The notes under the pieces were generated by a model, which was given only the letters and a program-made list of their open reading frames with translations, searched no databases and was not told the DNA's origin. Shown in pieces: positions 6,676 through 9,297 of a stretch of DNA of 9,297 nt. The translations under genes were made by a program, and so were the position numbers. The DNA is from Deltaproteobacteria bacterium (lineage in GTDB: Bacteria; Desulfobacterota; JADFXK01). Position 1 is the stretch's first letter. Each line of letters begins with the position of its first letter. Location of the stretch: assembly GCA_015233295.1 (NCBI GenBank), contig JADFYC010000104.1:1-9297 (forward strand), read 5' to 3'.

Positions 6676-6903
6676 AGCTCTGGTTTTGGGTGGGACGCTG
6701 AATCGTGATCTCCGGCTGTTTCCACAACCTCTTCAGGAGTTGTTTCAATCTATAATTTTTTGTGTAATTTTAATTAGTTAGTTTAGGCTTGAGTCTCCCT
6801 TGCCTTGACAAATGTCCTCTTCTCATGTATTTGAAAGACGCTTTTCTCGTGACCAGGTTTAAACCACTAGCTGTCCTTGTTTACCGTAAAGTAAGGAGGA
6901 ACG
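6676..6903. other. Intergenic region with weak terminator-like hairpin and candidate promoter
   Basis: No gene is visible. An imperfect stem (6724-6731 with 6736-6743, one mismatch and one G-T pair) lies 12 bases before a run of six T at 6756-6761, so it is at most a poor terminator for the ligase-family gene. The right half contains the promoter candidate at 6805-6833 and the ribosome-binding site of the next gene. Confidence 0.4.
6805..6833 (+). promoter_or_regulatory. Candidate sigma70 promoter for the repeat-protein gene
   Basis: A perfect TTGACA (6805-6810) is followed after 17 bases by TATTTG (6828-6833), which matches only the TAT half of the -10 consensus. It lies about 70 bases before the start codon of the downstream gene, a suitable distance. 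Confidence 0.45.
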
Positions 6904-8271
6904 ATGAAAATTTTCAGGCCGGGTATCTGGCTGATCGCTGTGACCACCTCATTATGTCTGAGCCTGTCCATTAATTGCGCCAGGAGCTTTGCGGCTGAAA
7001 GCCCGCCTCCTGCCCTCACACCGGAGGCCGGGAAAATCACTCCGCCGGGTAGCAGCCAGGCCGGCTCGGCGGACAAGGCACCGACCCATAAAGAAGAAAA
7101 GCCGGTCGGAAAAGAGACTCCTCAAGCTACCCAGGTTAGTCCGCCGGCGCAAAAGCAGGGGTCAGCGTCACCTGTTGACGCCGCCAAAACCCCGGCGGCC
7201 GTCGCTCCTGACAAGCAGTCGGGAAAGGATTCGTCTGAGATCATTGGATTCGGCGAGCCCAAGCCCCTTGACGTCAAGGATAAGCCGTATGTGTTCCCCA
7301 AAGAACAGGTCCTCAAAAAAGCCCCGTCCGGCGGCAAACTGGCACCCAAAGATGAGAAGCAGCTTGTGAGCAGGGCGAAGAAGTACTGGGAGCTTAGGCG
7401 AGAAGGCGACAACAAGTCGGCCTACGAAATGGAGCATCCCAAGTTCCGTCAGAAGTTTAAGCTGCAGGGCTACTTGCCTTCTGGTTCGGCCAGCTTGGAA
7501 TTGAAAGCGGTTAAGGTGTTGTCAGCCGAAAAGAAGCTCAATGAGCCGGGTAGGGCATTGGTCAAAGTGGACATTAAGAGCAAGATCATTGGGATAGCCG
7601 GTGGAAAACCCATTGATAACCAGGTAACTATGGCTGACACCTGGGAGAATGTTAAAGGCAACTGGTATCATGTCTTGTACGTTGGACTGTTTGCCGACCA
7701 TGATCCAACAAAAGATGACCCGGAAAAGGGGGTTCCGCCGACTATCGCCAAAGAAATCGAAGCTAAACCGTCTTCATCCCAGGGGCCTCCGGCCAAAATG
7801 CTCAAGGACGTTGGAAACGCAATCAAAGGGATTCCGACGAATGAGGCTCCTAAGGGTTCAACTCCGGCCGCTCCAATTCCGGGCAAGGAATCTGCTCCGG
7901 CTAAGGGAGCAGGGCAACCTGCAACTCCAGATACGCAGTCTCAAGGTCCTGGAATGCAACCGGCAATACCGGGAGCTAAGCTGGCAGGTCCGGGGATGCA
8001 AATGTCCCCAGGTCCGCACCAAGGTCCTGGAATGCAGCCGGAAAAACCAGGAGCTACGTCGGCAGGCCCGGGGATGCAAATGTCTCCAGGTACGCAGTCT
8101 CAAGGTCCTGGGATGCAAACGGAAAAGCCAGGAGCTAAGTCGGCAGGTCCGGGGATGCAAATCTTACCAGGGGCACCGTCTTCTGGTCCGGGGATGCAAT
8201 CTCCGGCTAAAGCTACTCCGGCCGCGCCACCCGAGGCTGCACCGGTTAAAGACGCTCCGGCCAACCAGTAA
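6904..8271 (+). CDS. Exported Pro/Ala/Lys-rich protein with small alpha/beta core and GPGMQ repeats
   Basis: A 455-residue protein of unknown function. AAGGAGG shortly before ATG 6904 fixes the start. Residues 1-30 are a signal peptide with a likely SFA/AES cleavage site. Cys25 follows SIN, which does not match a lipobox, so a lipoprotein is unlikely. Residues about 32-145 are low-complexity, rich in Pro, Ala, Lys and Ser, and probably disordered. Residues about 150-265 are the only folded-looking part: a basic helix (KQLVSRAKKYWELRREGD), then alternating strands (SLELKAVKVL, RALVKVDIKSKII, DTWENVKGNWYHVLYV), compatible with an NTF2/cystatin-like fold, though I cannot assign it. From 285 on it is again Pro/Ala-rich and contains seven GPGMQ motifs (348-432). 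It probably acts in the periplasm or at the surface, perhaps in binding envelope polymers. A separate promoter and strong terminator suggest a single-gene transcript. Confidence 0.85.
   Translation: MKIFRPGIWLIAVTTSLCLSLSINCARSFAAESPPPALTPEAGKITPPGSSQAGSADKAPTHKEEKPVGKETPQATQVSPPAQKQGSASPVDAAKTPAAVAPDKQSGKDSSEIIGFGEPKPLDVKDKPYVFPKEQVLKKAPSGGKLAPKDEKQLVSRAKKYWELRREGDNKSAYEMEHPKFRQKFKLQGYLPSGSASLELKAVKVLSAEKKLNEPGRALVKVDIKSKIIGIAGGKPIDNQVTMADTWENVKGNWYHVLYVGLFADHDPTKDDPEKGVPPTIAKEIEAKPSSSQGPPAKMLKDVGNAIKGIPTNEAPKGSTPAAPIPGKESAPAKGAGQPATPDTQSQGPGMQPAIPGAKLAGPGMQMSPGPHQGPGMQPEKPGATSAGPGMQMSPGTQSQGPGMQTEKPGAKSAGPGMQILPGAPSSGPGMQSPAKATPAAPPEAAPVKDAPANQ
7945..8199 (+). repeat. Seven GPGMQ-encoding repeats, compound period of about 26-27 codons
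   Basis: GGTCCTGGRATGCA/GGTCCGGGGATGCAA-type units start at 7945, 7987, 8023, 8065, 8104, 8146 and 8185, encoding GPGMQ at residues 348, 362, 374, 388, 401, 415 and 428. Spacings alternate 14, 12, 14, 13, 14, 13 residues, so two kinds of spacer (PEKPGAKSA-like and MSPGTQSQ-like) alternate. Even positions mostly use CCG GGG, odd ones CCT GGA or CCT GGG, which implies duplication of a two-motif unit of about 78-81 bases rather than of single motifs. Confidence 0.85.
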
Positions 8272-8340
8272 CCTGGCGGGGTTTTACAGGCTGTCGGTTG
8301 ATGCGGCATGAAGCCGACCGGCATCTAAAAAGCATAACCA

Positions 8341-8405
8341 AGGGGACGCTGAGGGTTTAAAGGCTAAATTTAGTCGAATAGAAACCCTCGGTGTCCTCTT
8401 TTTTT
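8341..8405 (+). terminator. Long-stem rho-independent terminator
   Basis: Bases 8344-8358 (GGACGCTGAGGGTTT) pair with 8382-8396 (AAACCCTCGGTGTCC) over 15 pairs with two G-T wobbles, and the stem can extend by about three more pairs. A seven-T run follows at 8399-8405. The 23-base loop can form a small inner stem. It lies 70 bases after the repeat-protein gene and 50 bases before the 2Fe-2S subunit gene. It ends the upstream transcript; a role as attenuator for the redox operon cannot be excluded. Confidence 0.9.
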
Positions 8406-8425
8406 GTTCTCCGTGCCGCTTTGTT

Positions 8426-8435
8426 TGTGTACACA
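8426..8435. promoter_or_regulatory. Perfect 10-bp palindrome TGTGTACACA before the redox operon
   Basis: The palindrome lies between the terminator T-run and the ribosome-binding site of the 2Fe-2S subunit gene, a position suited to an operator or a dimeric regulator half-site. No recognisable promoter accompanies it in the remaining short space, so this is only a candidate. Confidence 0.25.
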
Positions 8436-8454
8436 TAAAAAGGAGAAAACCCCA

Positions 8455-8931
8455 TTGAAGCACTTAATCCATCTCAAGGTTAATGGTGATGATTATGAGC
8501 TGGCCGTGGCCCCCCATCGCACCTTAAATGAGGTCCTGCGAGAAGACCTGGCCTTGACCGGGACGAAGTTCGGTTGTGGGACGGGTGATTGTGGGGCCTG
8601 TACGGTGATCATGAATGGACGGAACGTCAGCTCCTGCCTGACCCTGGCCGTGGAGGCCGACGGTAAAGACATCATGACCATCGAAGGGTTGACCCCCTCG
8701 GGAGAAGAATTGCACCCCATCCAGGAAGCGTTTGTGGCCTACGGCGCCATTCAGTGTGGTTTTTGCACTCCCGGGATGATCATGTCGGCCAAGGTTTTGC
8801 TCGATAAAAATCCACATCCCGATGAACCGGATATTCGGGCCGGCCTGTCCGGCAATCTCTGTCGCTGCACCGGTTACAATAAGATTGTCGAGGCCATCGA
8901 AAAAGCAGCTCATCAAATGAATCAAGACTAA
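8455..8931 (+). CDS. 2Fe-2S small subunit of a molybdenum hydroxylase (xanthine dehydrogenase family)
   Basis: This 158-residue protein is the electron-transfer small subunit of the CoxS/XdhC/HcrC type. It carries two 2Fe-2S clusters that pass electrons between the molybdenum cofactor and FAD. The N-terminal plant-ferredoxin-like domain has Cys41, Cys46, Cys49 (FGCGTGDCGACTV) and Cys61; the C-terminal helical domain has Cys101 and Cys104 (QCGFCTPGM) and Cys136 and Cys138 (NLCRCTGY). All eight ligands are present and the length is normal for the family. TTG 8455 is the chosen start: AAGGAG (8440-8445) lies nine bases upstream and the protein then begins MKHLIHLKVNG, as is usual. The same frame extends up to 8404, but that start lies in the terminator T-run. 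The FAD subunit gene follows after 25 bases. Substrate specificity (4-hydroxybenzoyl-CoA, CO, xanthine, aldehydes) cannot be read from this subunit. Confidence 0.95.
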   Translation: MKHLIHLKVNGDDYELAVAPHRTLNEVLREDLALTGTKFGCGTGDCGACTVIMNGRNVSSCLTLAVEADGKDIMTIEGLTPSGEELHPIQEAFVAYGAIQCGFCTPGMIMSAKVLLDKNPHPDEPDIRAGLSGNLCRCTGYNKIVEAIEKAAHQMNQD

Positions 8932-8956
8932 TCATTTCAGCCGGAAGGGGGAAGAA

Positions 8957-9297
8957 GTGCCATTACCAAAATTCAAATACCTCGCCCCCAAGACCTGGGA
9001 AGAGGCCTGCGCCATGCTGGCTCAGTATAAAGGCAAAGTCAGGGTGATGGCCGGAGGCACGGACCTGTTGATCAAGATGTCTCTGGGCGCGGCCGCGCCG
9101 GAATACGTGATCGGGCTCAAGAACATTCCCGGCCTAGATTATATCAAATACGACCAGACCAAGGGCCTGACCTTGGGGCCGCTGGCCTTGCTCGCCGATG
9201 TGGCGGATCACCCGATGATCAAAGAAAAATATGACGCAGTTGCCCACGCTGCGTCAGTCACGGCCACAGTCCAGGTTCGGAATATGGGCACGGTGGC
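8957..9297 (+). CDS. FAD-binding medium subunit of a molybdenum hydroxylase (partial, cut by window end)
   Basis: The first 113 codons of a CoxM/XdhB/HcrB-type subunit, whose family is usually about 280-330 residues. It binds FAD and passes electrons from the 2Fe-2S subunit to the external acceptor. I translated it directly: it begins MPLPKFKYLAPKTWEEA, has the FAD-pyrophosphate loop MAGGTDLLIKM (residues about 31-41), then LGPLALLADVADHP, and reaches VQVRNMGTV at the window edge, the start of the conserved RNxGTxGGN FAD-binding motif. GTG 8957 has AAGGGGG five bases upstream. The gene follows the 2Fe-2S subunit by 25 bases, so they are cotranscribed. A 4Fe-4S insert that would point to 4-hydroxybenzoyl-CoA reductase would lie beyond the window and cannot be judged. 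Confidence 0.93.
   Translation, partial: MPLPKFKYLAPKTWEEACAMLAQYKGKVRVMAGGTDLLIKMSLGAAAPEYVIGLKNIPGLDYIKYDQTKGLTLGPLALLADVADHPMIKEKYDAVAHAASVTATVQVRNMGTV

Noticed and set aside
6952..6980. Lipoprotein signal around Cys25 of the repeat protein
   Set aside because: The residues before Cys (SIN) do not fit the lipobox, where -1 should be Gly, Ala or Ser. A signal peptidase I site after residue 30 fits better.
7945..8199. CRISPR-like array
   Set aside because: The repeats are short, imperfect, in frame and coding, with spacers that are themselves repeated; no cas gene is present.
7649..8311. Long second plus-strand frame and minus-strand frames with Cys/Arg-rich repeats across the repeat protein
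   Set aside because: They are open only because the GPGMQ repeats have a period divisible by three and high GC. Signal peptide, start site and composition support the 6904-8271 frame.
8404..8454. Extended start of the 2Fe-2S subunit at 8404
   Set aside because: That start lies in the terminator T-run with no ribosome-binding site. TTG 8455 has AAGGAG upstream and gives the normal family N-terminus.

Overview
The window reads as chromosomal DNA of a Gram-negative anaerobe. A sulfate-reducing or syntrophic deltaproteobacterium (Desulfobacca/Syntrophobacter-like Thermodesulfobacteriota) is my best guess. That guess rests on inference: moderate-to-high GC, a Wzy_C-family membrane protein with a TPR-like tail, Sec-exported Pro/Ala-rich proteins, and a molybdenum-hydroxylase operon of the kind used for aromatic-CoA or purine/CO chemistry. 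No rRNA, tRNA or other phylogenetic marker is present to confirm it. All well-supported genes are on the + strand.

Layout: (1) 1-154 is AT-rich non-coding DNA. (2) 155-1153 encodes a DUF2887/Rpn-like PD-(D/E)XK nuclease-fold protein with an EGR-rich linker and a DUF4351-like tail. (3) 1154-1788 is a 635-base gap. It holds candidate sigma70 promoters, a GC-rich hairpin, several Shine-Dalgarno-like purine blocks and a possible 24-codon leader ORF whose stop overlaps the ribosome-binding site of the next gene. (4) 1789-3732 encodes a 647-residue secreted protein of unknown function, closed by a very strong intrinsic terminator. It looks like an independently transcribed, highly expressed exported protein. 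(5) 3945-4664 (SAM methyltransferase) and about 4789-6675 (O-antigen ligase/polymerase family) form a probable cell-surface glycan pair. (6) 6904-8271 encodes an exported Pro/Ala/Lys-rich protein with a small alpha/beta core and seven GPGMQ repeats, followed by a long intrinsic terminator. (7) 8455 to the window end is the start of a molybdenum-hydroxylase operon: the 2Fe-2S small subunit, then the FAD-binding medium subunit, cut by the window edge. The Mo-cofactor large subunit is expected next.

The transcription units look independent: terminators separate 1789-3732 from the glycan pair and 6904-8271 from the redox operon. The only firm biochemical partnership is between the last two genes, whose products pass electrons between the molybdenum site, the 2Fe-2S clusters and FAD. 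A link between the surface protein and the adjacent methyltransferase/ligase pair, such as glycosylation of an exported protein, is possible but unproven. I saw no CRISPR array, insertion sequence, RNA gene or recognised defence system. The least explained parts are the leader and product of the 1789-3732 gene and the repeat protein at 6904-8271.
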